Of a DNA stretch of 64,000 nt, positions 12,110-25,700 are shown in pieces. Origin of the DNA: Dirofilaria immitis. Its lineage: Eukaryota; Nematoda; Chromadorea; Rhabditida; Onchocercidae. Both the position numbers and the translations under genes were made by a program. Position 1 is the stretch's first letter, and the number at the start of each line of letters is the position of its first letter. The notes under the pieces are model-generated. The model worked only from the letters and a program-made list of their open reading frames with translations, was not told the DNA's origin and made no database searches. The stretch is from positions 3,242,001-3,306,000 of the forward strand of contig JAKNDB010000088.1 in assembly GCA_024305405.1 (NCBI GenBank). Direction: 5' to 3'.

Positions 12110-15100
12110 ATGACAACGAAGTGAGCGGACATCAGTGATTTTAATTTTACAATTCTTTTTTTTCCTTTTTCTGCAGAAAATTGATAAATTATTCATCGTT
12201 ACCTTTCTTTACTATTCTATTGATCACTGTTGTTACTATCATTACTTCTATAATAATCATTGTTAGGCCAAGCCAAGAAACAATTAAAGACTAGCTATTA
12301 ATTTAAATTCAAAAGAAACCCAGCGTTACTAAGTTTATTCGTTGTTCCATCGATTTGTCTTTTTTTCAATCAAATTTGTTTTTTATTTTTTGATATATAT
12401 TGTATCTAAATCTATTTCGATATTTTAATTTCAATGCAGTTCTTTTAATTTTCGAAAAAACCCCAATATTTTTAATCACATCAATAGAATATTCAATATG
12501 ATTAAAAAAAAAAACCTGGATTTTATTTTTCTCTCAAATTTTGAAATATTTATGAAAATTTACAGTGAATCTAAATGGGAAGCACCGCAGTTCAAAAGGA
12601 TTATTAGTACTAAGCATTCTATTGATTGTCATTGGCTTTGGGCTTACTTTTGCTGGAGTATTTTCACCAGCCTGGCAAGTAGTCGATATTCGCGAATTTC
12701 GAGCCGAGCATCAAGTAAAGTTATTTTTTTTTTAAACGGAGCATATTATGAGAAATTTTCAAAACTGAAGAAAACTGAAACAAACATTGATAAAAATATT
12801 TGTTTAATTTTAGCACCTTTTATGACTTTATTATTAATTGATATACTACGGATTAAATAATTTCTAAATAAATACATAGCATAATTTAACAATGATTCTT
12901 GCTTGATTCAGTCATATTCAGAAGTTGGATTTCGATTATTTCAAAGTGGAATTCGATTAATTATCCTAATAAATATTTTCTTTGGCCTAAATTTTGATTC
13001 AAAAATTTTAAACAAGTCGCTCATAACTTTTCATTCCACATCGTGAAAAAACGTTAATTATTATTCACAACTAATCCGAAATTTTAGTGATTAATTAATT
13101 TCATTTTTATTTCGAATGATAATTAGTTCAACTCATTTCAACATCAATGACGAATTTAATATTGAGATCTGATTTTGAAATGCAAAATAGGAATTTAAAA
13201 GAGTGAGGAAATTATTAGAAGTAAACAATGATTAATAGCAAACTGTTGATTAACATTGTTGAAATATTGAATGTCGCGGAGTATATGGATATTACAAGAG
13301 TTTAAATGAAGATTTCTGCAATATATCTCATTACTTTCGTAATACTAATTTCGCATTGTTTATAGGCTTGTCAGATATTTCGTTATGTTTCCAAATTGAA
13401 TTTATCACTTATACATTTGAATTTATCACTCATACACTATTTATCTGATCGGATGTTTGTATTATTCTAACATTAGTGTGCATAAATTAACCTTGTAGAT
13501 TTAATTCAAAATATTAATTAGAATATTAATTAAGCATGGACTTTGGTGGGATTGTACTCGAGCGGAGAAGCATGTCGTCGCCGTGGGCGATTTCTATGCT
13601 GAAGAACCATTACACTGTATGTATAAGTTCGATCATAGCGCAGCATTAGTGATTGAAGCAACGCTGAATAATATTGACGAAGATGGAGCTGCTGGTGAAT
13701 CTGAACATCATCGATTTTGGGGTAGCGTTATTTCGTTTTTTTTCTTTAGTATTTTTAAAATTTGAAATATTTATTGCCAATATTGTGCAAACATCAAAAC
13801 TATACTATAATACAATTATTCCTGATAATCTAACTGCATATTTTCGCAATTCAGCTAAATTTTTCGTTTCCTCAGATGGCAATAAACTTTCAGTAATTTT
13901 ATGAACGCAGTAATTTCTTTTTAAATGTCTATGGATCATTTATCATTAAGAATATCCATATTGTTTTCAGAAAATATTTGAAATTGATCATATTTAGAAG
14001 AAGAAAATGATTTGCTAATTATTAATTTCAGCATGGCACAAGGCAATTCTTTTCTTCATTATCTTTTCGCAATTCCTTGCGTTTATTTCATTATGCACTG
14101 GAGTTTGCATACCTTGCTTTCGACCTACAGCATTTATTTTTACCTTATCGCTTTTCTTCGCCTGTAAGCTCTTTTAATTAAATTTCATGCAACTAATTAA
14201 ATTTATTTTTAATCATTACTTACTTCATGGTTACTATTAATTATTGAATTCAAATGCCAAGTGCCTTATCTTTTTATATTCTGATCTTTTATTCTTAATC
14301 AATAACTGATAGCATAAACTGTATTTCAAAGTGCCTGAAATTCTTTGAAACAATGTAAAATTTTGGCAATTATTAAATGGTGAATAGATAAATTTAATTT
14401 AAATGAAATTAATTACTAATAAATTAAATTTCGATTATTCCAGTGCTATGCTCATTAATCGCTGATGGTGTCTTCTTTTGGCCGCAAATAGAGTAGACAA
14501 TCGTTTTGTACAAGGAATGGTTGGTAGTTATGAAGTTAGTTTTACACGTCATTATTTTGTTGAAATGATCAAAATAGAGTAATAGACTGGTTTTGTATAT
14601 GTCTATGTTGTAGAAATTTTAGAAATCAGTTCCATGTCGTTGAATTTTTCAAGATTTTCAAATCTGTATTTAAATTTCGAAATTTCTGGAAAAAAATCAC
14701 AGCTTTTAGGTATAAAAAATAATGATAATTTATTAGATTTCTATTTCCATATTTCAAATTTTTAAGTTTATAGAATAAATTTTAATTTATTTATATTTTT
14801 CAAATTTCAAGTCGAACATTAAAAATTAAGTTTATTCAGTATTAAACTCTTTTTATATTTTAGCAACGAATCGGTTATGCATTTTATGTACATTTATTTG
14901 GTACACTATGTTGGATGTTTGCTTTTGTATTCGCTTTACTTACGACCTATAAATTTTTCACGGAACGATATTCTTCTCGGTGAGATATTTTGCATTTACG
15001 AAAATGTTCCTAAATTAGGTTATAGTTAATATTATCAATATGTGTGATATTCTGATAATAAGTATTTTTTTCATACTCGCTAAAATGAATTCTGAAAGGT

Positions 15101-16249
15101 TTAGTTCTCATTAAGTATAAAGTCAATAATTTACACATTTTTTCTTTTTCAAACTAGATTTTCTATATACTTGAGGCATTAGAGTATATATTCTTGGTCA
15201 AATAATTATCAGTCTTGTAATTGGCCAAGTTCATCGTATAATTTTTGTCAACCTTATCATCAATTTATGACATTTTTAAAAACATATATTAAGTCTAAAA
15301 AAAAAAACTAATTGATATTTTCATCGATTACTTTCCGCGGGTGAATTGTTGGTTGTTCAGAATTAAACAAAAGCAAACTTAAAACTTTCAAGTTTATTTT
15401 CTTCAGTTTCATTACTCTATTTTATGTTCATTAGCCGGAATTTCGGAAAGTAATTATTTATGTATCAGTTAAAGCGCTTTCCATGACGACAACCCTAAGT
15501 CGTTAGCTTACAAAACAAATTTGTTAGATAAGTAGTAAAAGTTGTTTGCATTTTATGCTCTAATTGAAACAGCAGCGATGACAGGGGATGACATAATATC
15601 CAGTATAATCCTCCATTCCTATGAAAAGATATCAAAACTTCATAAATATACATTGGCTCGAAAAATTCATCAATTTAAATAGCTCTTTTTGAAAATGATA
15701 TTAAATTTTTCTATTTCATTCCATCATATTTTCATTCGTATTTTGTTTATTGTTTTAATTTGATATGCAAATGAAAAGCATTGCTTAAGCAAACGATCAG
15801 TAAAATCAATAATAATCAATAAGATAGTTTTTAGTCCGATTTTTTCTTCTTTAATATCCCATTATTATTAGCATTTAATCAAAATAGAATTCCATTTGAT
15901 TGAAATTGCAAACGAATTTTATAATAAATGAAAACATCGGAATTATTAGGTCATTTAATTAGCATTTTTACTGAAATTGAACTTGAAATTACTTTTTAGT
16001 TTAGTCCTGTTTAACTTTAGGACAAAAATGAAAAGGTCTTTTCATAGCTTCAAAATAAGAAAGAATCTTATTGAACAAGGAATTAGCATTTGCAGGAAAC
16101 CTGATCAAATACCTATCTTCAGCTCTGGCACACATTTCCGTTCGGACGCTGAACCACCGCTTCTGGAGAAATATAATGTGGCACCATCCAGACCATCACC
16201 ACCAATAAAATACGTCCGTGAACATACGTATCGAGTCACAAGTGCTTAA
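12110..16249 (+). CDS. Clc-like (claudin-type) four-span membrane protein, 7 exons, one apparent frameshift
   Basis: Exons: 12110-12120, 12591-12714, 13535-13721, 14032-14163, 14444-14534, 14864-14979, 16021-16249 (TAA). The model gives about 296 residues. TM1 lies in exon 2 (GLLVLSILLIVIGFGL). The first extracellular loop follows with the claudin-type GLWWDC and a downstream LHC. TM2 (exon 4), TM3 (exon 5) and TM4 (exon 6) follow, then a cytoplasmic basic and proline-containing tail (RPSPPIKYVREHTYR). This architecture is the nematode Clc-like family, relatives of claudins with presumed roles in membranes or cell junctions; the precise function is not known. All phases join except in exon 5. 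There the observed frame runs into TAG a few codons after VFF, but one extra T in the T4 at 14476-14479 gives VFFLAANRVDNRFVQG and the correct exit phase. The start is uncertain: ATG 12110 with donor at 12121 fits phase, while ATG 12094 fits only with a donor at 12135. A probable assembly error is preferred over a pseudogene. Confidence 0.85.
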
Positions 16250-19200
16250 TCGATTGACATTCACTATGATCTTATATTCAACGAGCATGATCAAGAAGCA
16301 ATACTGCAATAGTAGCAAATCGATGATCGGATGATGTTTCATTTCTTGGAACTATTTGAAATTCATTAAATTTTTGCCTGTTAAGAATAAATTTTTGATT
16401 CCATATTTCATTCATCTTCTTGCGAATAATATTGAAAAAATTTTCTATCAATTTAATCTGCCTCAATTTTGAAGCAATTAATTGTTTGTCTGCCATTGCT
16501 TCATAATTAGCATCATTCATTAGGCTAAATTTTTTTTTTTGCCAATATCATTATTATGCTCATTTTTATGCATTTTAAATTCCAATTTCGCTTTTAACTG
16601 GTACTTAATTTGATTTGATAGTTAAAGATGCCTAAGGTGACCTTTAAATTGTTCATTTCCAATTTTATCTTTGTGAAGATGGAATAATTAATTAGTATTA
16701 TTTTATGTCAAGAAGTGAGATAAGAAAATTAAAATATCACGGTTGTTTAAATTAAATTATCTTATTTCTTTAAAAGGTGACTTAGGCGCTTTTGTCTCAC
16801 TGGTACTCGTATATGTCTCATTGATTCTGGAAGTTTACTTGCAAGTGTTATCAATTATTCATTAAGTGCTAATAGGATGTTTTGCACTCATTTCTCTATT
16901 CACATCGATCTCCAATTCTGAAGCATTTTTGCAGAATCTGAAAAATTTCTTAATTAAAAAAACCTTTTCAAAATATTATTCGCTAGGCGCTTTTTTCTCG
17001 TTATTTGATCATATTTTTTCGTTACTTTCAATTTGAGATAATTTCTGTACAGTATTCAATTATCAAATATTTTCTTGTTTTTTCCAACTAAGAATTACTC
17101 ACTTTTCTAAATTGTTAACAAAAAGAAATGATTCTTATTTGTTTGCTTATATGATTTTTCTAAAAAATTTGCAAGCGGAAAAATTTTTTTTCTAGCAGAT
17201 AAAACAATAAAATTTCAATAAAAATTAATTAAGCAATAAAACTTTTGGGATTTTATTTCTCAATCAATTACAACAAAATCAAGCAATAAACTTTCTAGAA
17301 TTTTAATTGCATAGTTACAAAACAAACTTTTTAATGAAATTAAGCAACAAAATTTTGGCAATAAAATTAAGCATTTTATCGAAGTTTTTTGCTTAATTTT
17401 GTTGAAACTTTAATTGAATTATTTCTTGATCATCACATTGTTGCTAAGGTACTCAACGAGAATTTAATTTAATTAGTTTTTATGAAGCATCTCTAGTCGG
17501 TGCTTTGGGATGCTATCAAAACATCAAGCTACTTAGCTTTTTCGGTGATTATAAATTCTGAATACTTCAGTTATAGAAATTATTGTTGTTATCAATTAAT
17601 GTATAGAGAATGAATGATAATATGGAAAGAGTATAATTCTATCTATCTCTTGTATGTCAATATATTATTTCAATTAATTAAACGTTTTGAATAATGACAT
17701 GGGCATGTCTTTTTAGCTTCTTGCCAATATGAAATTTATTTTAACCAATAAATAAATATAGCTGGATGAATTTTAAGGGTGGATATATTATGAATCATGC
17801 TAGCAGAAGCAATTTTAAGCAAAATGAAAAATATAAATATTAGATGGCATGGCAAGAATTGAATTTAAAATTATATCATTTCATATATATTTTTGTGTTA
17901 TCAAAAAATCGTGATCAATGTTAAATTGTTCTTGATCCAAGCTTTCACGGAAATATTTTATTTGATTATTGGAAGGCTAAATTCTAAACTTCTTCTATAT
18001 TATCATACTTTGGTATTAGTGTATCAGATTATTTAAAATTCTTTGAGATTTAATATAAATGTTTTGCAGTCCATCTTTCGAGCAATATGAAAAACGATTT
18101 ATTTTTGAATTTGAATTTGATAGTTGAAATCTTCACATTTTCTTGATATTCACTTCCTTAAACTTTAATCTTTAAGTGTATTTATTCTTTTTCCTGGATC
18201 AAAAGGTCATTTGCAGCTGAATGATTTTTGAAAATCGAAAATTTATTCGAAAAATATTCTAGCTTTTTCTGCAAATGGAATCATTTACACTTTTCAAGTA
18301 ATCCGTTGATATAAGTGATAAATAAATTTGAAATCAGCAAAATTATTTGTAATTCGAAATATTTTTATCCGAATTAGAATTTCAAACAATTATATATATG
18401 TATAAATATATATCAGATTTCATTGAATTTTATTGTTTATATTTTCATTTATCAAATTTGGATGTGTTTTTTGAAAAGTAAAAATTAAAGTTTTTCTTTT
18501 TTTATATTCCTAATGTCAATGTTTGACATAAAATTTAGTATTTAGCTTGTTTCAGTTGAATTTATATATTATAAGCATGAAATTTTGATTAAATAAAATA
18601 GAAAGTTTATCCATCGCTTCTTCAGATTATGCAAAGAAAAAGGACTGCAAATATTTGGTCGGTGATATTGCAATGCAAAAGTGCCAATCATTTCCACTTA
18701 TATGCTTCTTTGAAAGAAGTAATGATCAGGAATGATTACATAGTGATATATAGATAGCCTTCAATGATTTGTTTACTTTGAAATAACAATTTGTCGGTCG
18801 TCTTATTATTACAATTTTATTTTCACAATTTCTCATCAATTTCATTTATGGAATATAAGAAAGAAGCATGTGATAATTATTGATATTATCAGTTAATCAA
18901 AAAAATTCAAAGATAAAACTTCATATTTTAGATTCATTCAAATATCTTATGGTTATTGAAATGATCAAATAATTCATCGTTCTTCTAACTAAAGCATTCG
19001 TTCGAATCGTTCTACAATCATTGCTCATAATAGTAGTTCACTTTACTATTCTCTTGATACGTAAACTACCACTTGTACAGGTATCAAACGTAATAATTAA
19101 TGAAAGCAAAAGTTCAGCTATAAGGATTTGGTAAGAAAATTTCAGGTTCTCGAATTATATTTCCTTCGGACTGATCATCTTAAAGTATCACTTTCGGCAT

Positions 19201-22200
19201 AAAATAATCAGATTGTCTAAAATTATAAATATTTTATCTCTTTCTTAGATTTTTTTATCATTTTATTGCAGGATGAATGAAAAAGCTTTCGTTTGAAATA
19301 GACTTATTTTCAATAAAATTCTTTAAATTTAATTAATTCAGTAATAGTCTTCCAATGAAAGGCTAAATTTTTGTTTTCCTTACACATTGCTCTCGAATTC
19401 TTCAATGTTATCTGGGTCTTTATTTCTTTCCAAACTTTTCTTACAGTTTCAGGAATATTTTTTATGTATCGCTGTGAACAATCTCGATGTTGAATGTTGT
19501 GTTGTCCCAGAGGAATTTTACAACCAATAGGCAAATGCAATGATTCAAATGTGACAAACTTCCGAGATCAGATGTAGACATTTGCTAGATGAAGTAAACA
19601 TTAAGGATGATTAGCTAATTCAGTTTTGTCATCAGCAAAAGGGATAAACTGCTCTTAGTATTTCTTTTGACGAAGAAAATTTTTGCCAAAATGTCAAAAA
19701 AATTCGTTTCTTTCATTTGCCACAATAATTATTAGAAAAATTCAGAAAAACCTTTTTAGTTGTAATGAATTATGATCATTTCTTCTTGCTATGATTCAGT
19801 TAATATTTTAACAATCTTAAAAATCTAGTAAGCATATATTTTGAAAACTTCTTGCTATTAATTAACAATTATGCAAACTTTTGTCGTATCGAAGTGCCGT
19901 TGCTTGAATTTAATTTATTAATTTTGACAATCTCTTCTTAAAATGGTATCAAAGACGAATGTTATGAAAATAGCATAAATAAAAATTTATTAAATAAAAA
20001 TCATTCGTACTAAATTGCTTATTTTTTCTTTGTTTAAGAAGGATAGAAAATATGTTGATAATTACTTGTACCTTCAGATTTGTTAATGATAGTGATAAAA
20101 GAACGGAATATATTTCCTCTTCTTTATTTCCTGCAACAATTTGATCGAAGTATAGACCTAATTATATTGTCTCCATTATTCAATAACTACAAATGTGAAT
20201 TCAACTCTAAAAATTTCCAGATAATGTAACGAAGCAGCAATACTCAATTATTTTCATTGCTTTCTTTAATTGGAATTTGGCACTTCCTACTGTTAAATTT
20301 ATTTCCAGCTTTTCAAAAGTTCTTGATCTCAGTGTCAAGTTGACCAGATTATTTAATGCGATTTGATGTTTTTACTCTTTTAAATTGCAGGCGAAATTAT
20401 GGATCCATTTAATATAAGTCTCGGGGAAATGTCGAGATTGTCTAAAACTGCCATTTCATTCCTTTTCCAATTATGTGTTAATGTTCTGGTTAATTAAAAT
20501 AACACTGAAAATGCTTTAAAACATAAAAATTAATTTCAAGTTTTTTTTTCTAAAAGGCATATTATCACATTTGTCATTGGTTTCCTTCATGCTTGGCACT
20601 TCAGGAAAGTACAGAGAATTCTTTTGTATACTTATATTAATATTTTCATGTTTTATAAAAACTTCTACACAGTTCTCGTATCGTTGTATAAAAATTTGAA
20701 TTTTTCAAAATTCAAAGGTTTTCTGTAGGAAAAATATATGATAATTCTGTACTAAAATAAACTACGCCAAAGGATGGTAAGTTCAAATAATGATCTAAAT
20801 TGAAAAATACTATGAATGGATAAAAATCTTTTCACTAATTTTCAACATTTAACTGTAAAACACTTCGAACTTTAAAAATTTTTGGTAAAAGCAAAATTTG
20901 GAATACATGAATTGATAAGTTGTATATTCCTTATCTGTTTATTAATGTTTTCATTTCTCATTTACCTCTATCTTTTAAATGTTATTAAAACTTCAGTTTC
21001 CCACTGTCATGTCATTTTAGCTTAATGACATTTTGCGAATTATAAAACAAAATGCAGAATTATCATTGACTTATTGATGATCACTACACACCTGGCATAT
21101 TTTAAGATTGCAGTCTCTTCCATTTAATCATTTCACTTAATGCACCTGCTAATTAAGCTGCTGATGGCTTCTGATAGTTTGAAGAGTTAAATTTAGAAGT
21201 GAGAAAAAAAAATTTTAAGAGCTGAAAAATAAATATTAGCGTGCTTTTACTATGAGAATTAAATTATTATATTGGATAAGTTTAATTTTAAAAAAGATTT
21301 TTGATGAAATTATTTGCTAAGATTCTAGAAATTTTCAATAAATTTTAGAAATTTTATAATTGCTTATAAATTTCCATATCTTCAATTATTTTTTTAATAT
21401 GTTAGATTTGAAATGAAATCAATCAATAAATGCGTTCATCTATTCTTGATAAATCTTTGGCTTGCACATTTATTTACCTATTTTAGCTGCATAGAACTGA
21501 ATGAACTTTGCATAAATTTCCATGACATAGTTAGATTTTTACTATTTACGTTTATTCGAGAACGATTTTAAGAAACCTATAATCATTTCAAGAGATTAGA
21601 TGTTAAATTACAAAGGAAAATTTTGGCATTCAATTTTTTTTTTAATATGATGTGATTTTTCTTCATGCGCAAAAATGCTATTTTGAAAGTACAAAATATA
21701 TGTTGAAAAACAAATAATACGTTTTAAATAGTTTCATCAAACTATTATCAAAGTTAGCGCAGAAATTGATTTCGAATAGAAAAAAGAAATGAAGCAATTG
21801 GAAGCAAATTAAATAATTTAAAAAAGAGAAGTATTACTTGAAATTGAACAACAAATTTGAAAAACTAAGCAATATAGCAGAATAATTTCTTCCAAAAATA
21901 ACTTTAATTATTTCTTAGCATTTCCTTTACAAATTGGATAGCAATTTGATATTTATATTTTAAATTTAAGTATTTTGATTAAGTATTTTGACTTCTTTAT
22001 CATCAGACAATTTATTTTTTTGTTTTCATTCTTCTCTTTAAATTTGCTTTCTTTTTTTCTCGACAAAATTATTATTTTTTTCCTATTAGCTTATTCTTCC
22101 TCAATTCTTTCTTCTATCATATTTTAATTAATTAATAGAATAGAAAAGGAAAATAAATAATTGAAATAAATATTATAATTATTTCTTTAAAAAATAATTT

Positions 22201-22762
22201 ACTTCAATTCAATCTGATCATCATCGAGTATTCATCTTGTTTAAATAAATTTTACAAATATTACGAGAATAGTTATCATCCATTTATTTTGCTTCTCCAT
22301 TTCACATATAGGCGTGGTTAATTATCTGTCAAAGTCCGAAGAATATGACATACAATCTATATTTACGTTATCTATCCATAGAAATGGTTACTTATATCAT
22401 TTGTAAAATATCATATTCTCTTCATAAATATTCCTAAGGTCATAAAGGTCAACAATTTTTAATTTTCGTTTACAAAAAACTGTTCAAACAATTTTTATAT
22501 TTCTATTATTACAATATGCTATTATCATAGTTCGTAATTAATTATACGTGTTGGATTAAAATTATTTCTATGAAATATTTCAGGAAGATATTTTCAATCT
22601 TTTCCAAAGATTGAACATTATTCTGTGTCTTCTCGTTTCACACATCTTCTTTAATTAATTATTAACGAATTAAGTAAATCTGTCAATCTCTACCTCTGCT
22701 TGGCTCGAGATTTCAGACTTCTTTAAATTCTTGTTTACTGGAGAAGAATAGAAGAGTTGTGA
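16250..22762. other. Gene-poor stretch between the Clc-like and channel genes
   Basis: About 6.5 kb with no spliced gene recognised. The only frame with protein-like composition is a minus-strand ORF at 16278-16520, listed separately. The rest is A+T-rich with poly-T runs and short shadow ORFs. Confidence 0.55.
16278..16520 (-). CDS. Small unidentified ORF (80 codons), convergent with the Clc-like gene
   Basis: A minus-strand frame beginning MNDANYEAMADKQLIASK and containing FQIVPRNETSSDHRFA. Its composition is more protein-like than neighbouring random ORFs, with acidic, basic and polar residues well mixed. A TTTAG acceptor-like sequence lies just upstream of its ATG. It ends only about 30 bases from the stop of the Clc-like gene, so it may simply overlap that gene's 3' UTR. 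No domain is recognised, there is no signal peptide, and it could be a chance ORF. Confidence 0.25.
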   Translation of the reverse strand: MNDANYEAMADKQLIASKLRQIKLIENFFNIIRKKMNEIWNQKFILNRQKFNEFQIVPRNETSSDHRFATIAVLLLDHAR

Positions 22763-25700
22763 TTGCCGATATTTTCATTGATGGGTTTTTATATGATTGT
22801 CTTGATTGCCTGGTCTTTAATCACTGAAAAGATAGCAATAACTGCTGATAATAGCGATTATGATTATTTGGATAATGATTTGGATGAGAATCAAAAACCG
22901 GCTGATGTCTTTTGGGGTGATGTTTTGGAAGATGAACAACAAAAGAAAAAAACGATTCATCCGATGAAAAAAATGGCATGCGACGACGGAACTGTAGTAC
23001 TGAAACAGTTATCATTGATAAGCTGCTCAATGGTACCGGCTATAACAAATATCGTCTTCCTTGTAAGTATATAATTCAACGTTTCATTTATATTCAACAT
23101 ATTCTTTGAAATTTAAATCATTTTTTTGAATTAGTTTAATGAGATCAGAAAAATCTGAAAATTTTTACGATTATATGTGAAATATTTCCGATTGATTATT
23201 TGATAAAAATAACAGAATTGAAGAAGACTGTTGGAAAATTGCTTTGCAACGACTTTCCTCGATAGCTTAAAAGGAAGTGTTTTGATAAAGTTCATTTAAT
23301 GACATTTTCAACTTTTAAAATATAATAATTAGTTCTACCATTCCACTTAATAGCGTACAGAAGATGCACAGCATAAATGACATCATTTTTTCTTATTCAG
23401 AATTCTTGAAATATTTCGATTCATATTTCTGAATAAATCCCACGATTACTCATTCACTTCGTTGATAACCTAATTTAATTTTTTTTTTTTAAATCATCAC
23501 TAGCTAAATAAACTGACGAAATTAGATGAATTTCTCTAATGCTGATATTGTGAATCTCATCTTGGGAAATTCACTTATAATATTATTTAATGTTTCATTA
23601 ACGATCGATCAATGCACTGAATGATCGAATATTGAATACTTTGAATACTAATGATCAGATATTCTCGTTGATCTCTATCATTTTCAAGCAATTTATGCCG
23701 ATCATTATCGTAATTTAATATTTTTTACCAAATATCTTTTAGAATGAATTTTATATATAAACTAATTAGTCTGACATTATTTTATTTTCTTTTAAGAAAT
23801 TTTATACGAAATTAATTTAAGAACAACTTATCTCAAAATATGCTTTCAAAATTAATTATTAATAATTGCCCAACTTTCTGGTAATAGCTACTAAATTTCG
23901 ATCACAAATAACAAATAATGTTAAAAATAGATTATCGAATGATTTATGCTTATGTTTAACTTTAAAACCGATCATAGGACCTTTTGCATATTTTAATATA
24001 AATTTTCTTAATGTATTATATTATTAAATTATTGTCCTATATGTAAATTTGCATTTCAAAAATTTTCGTTCATCTGAGAAAGAGCATAGCAAATAGTATG
24101 GATCAGAATCCAAAGTTATGAGAAGATAGTCTGAAAAAAACACTTTGAAATCGGAAGGAAAGGTCATCAATTCGGCGAAATCAATTGGTGGTGAAAAATG
24201 GTTTTAAAAAGAATCTCAAGGGATCAATTTTGACATGCATTGAGCACAGATAAGTTTTCTTTCCTCTTGAATGAGAAGATATATGTAATGCTGAAAAACT
24301 TGCCACTTAGTTTGAAGGATTAAATGTCAGAAGAGAATGGATTTATCTGAATTGCTTTGAAAAAAATTAATGAAAAAGGACAGAAAAAATTGCAGTGCTA
24401 GGATATATTTATAGATGGCAACGGATTCAAAAGTGGATGGAAATATCCTCCGGGAGAAATTTAGGGAAGAAGATGCAAGACATAAGAACGTTGCAGCTTT
24501 ATTTGATTTCATTAATTCCAGATGAATGAAAAAGTATTTAGAAGAGAAAGGTAAAGAAGCGAAAACAATCCGAGATGTTGACAACCAGCTTATCGTTTTA
24601 GTATATGAAATTCTATTCAAGTGGCAATTTAATATAAATTTTTATTGATTCGACATAGATTTTCAGCTAGCTAAGGAAAGAGCTTTGATAATTTTGAAAA
24701 AATAAAAAACCCTGCAATTTTCGAAATACCAAAGACACAAAGATGAGAATACGGGTTTATTTTGATATAGAAATGGGCTTATCGATCGACTTTTTTAGAA
24801 TTTATAGTTTTTAAATGAGTGGAAAATTTAGATAATATTTATTTTGGTATTTCCAGCTTTAAAATATGCCGCATGTTTGAACTTTTGGTTTTCTATCTTA
24901 TCACTATTTTTGTTTATTTTTGAAGAATTTATCTAACAATATCTGAAAAGATTGGAATTTTAGCTTTTCATTTGAGACTTCTCAAAAGCCAGACATACAA
25001 AAAATCTTAAAAATATTAATTCATTTTAATTCAGAGATTTCTAAGAAATATTTCAAAGCAAATGATAAATTAATTTTGCATAATTCTAATTTCTGAAACA
25101 ACATTTAAACCTAAGATGAAATTTAAATTAATATAAATTTGCATAATTATCTTCAAAAAACAAGGCTATGATAATTAAAATTAATTGAATTTTTACTGCA
25201 TTACGAAAAGCGATGGAAAGACTCAATTCTCAAACATAATATTATGAAATAGGTTGTGATACTTATTTTTTTCTTCCTCAGAAAATTCTCTATTCGAGAA
25301 TGCAGCAGCGTAATAATTTCAAGTGCTCATCCAACGATAAAATCAAAATTTTTGAAAATAATGAAATTTGAATTTAATAAACATGAATGCTTAAATTTCA
25401 GGAAATTTTCTATATTGAATTTAAAAGTCTTTTTTATTAATAATAGCATTAACTATCTCTTCAGTTGATTCTTTCCGAAGTGTGCAATTTATTCATCCCC
25501 AGCCGAATTAAAAAATATTTTCAACTTCATCTTTTATTAACTTATTTCTCTCCTTTTGATTGCTACGAAAATAATATTTATTTTTAAACATTTCTCCTTC
25601 TGACAAGCAAAGAATGGGTGATGTTGATAGATTTGATGTGATTTTCAGTCTTTTTTAAATTAGGTTTTGATTTTTGCATCACTTAAGTATTCGTGTAAAC

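Noticed and set aside
12498..12860. 120-codon ORF overlapping the Clc-like gene
   Set aside because: Wrong frame of Clc-like exon 2; the correct frame encodes the conserved TM1 (GLLVLSILLIVIGFGL).
24327..24620. 97-codon minus-strand ORF within the first channel intron
   Set aside because: Leu/Ser/Phe-rich with no family match or splice support; it lies in intronic DNA between channel exons 1 and 2.
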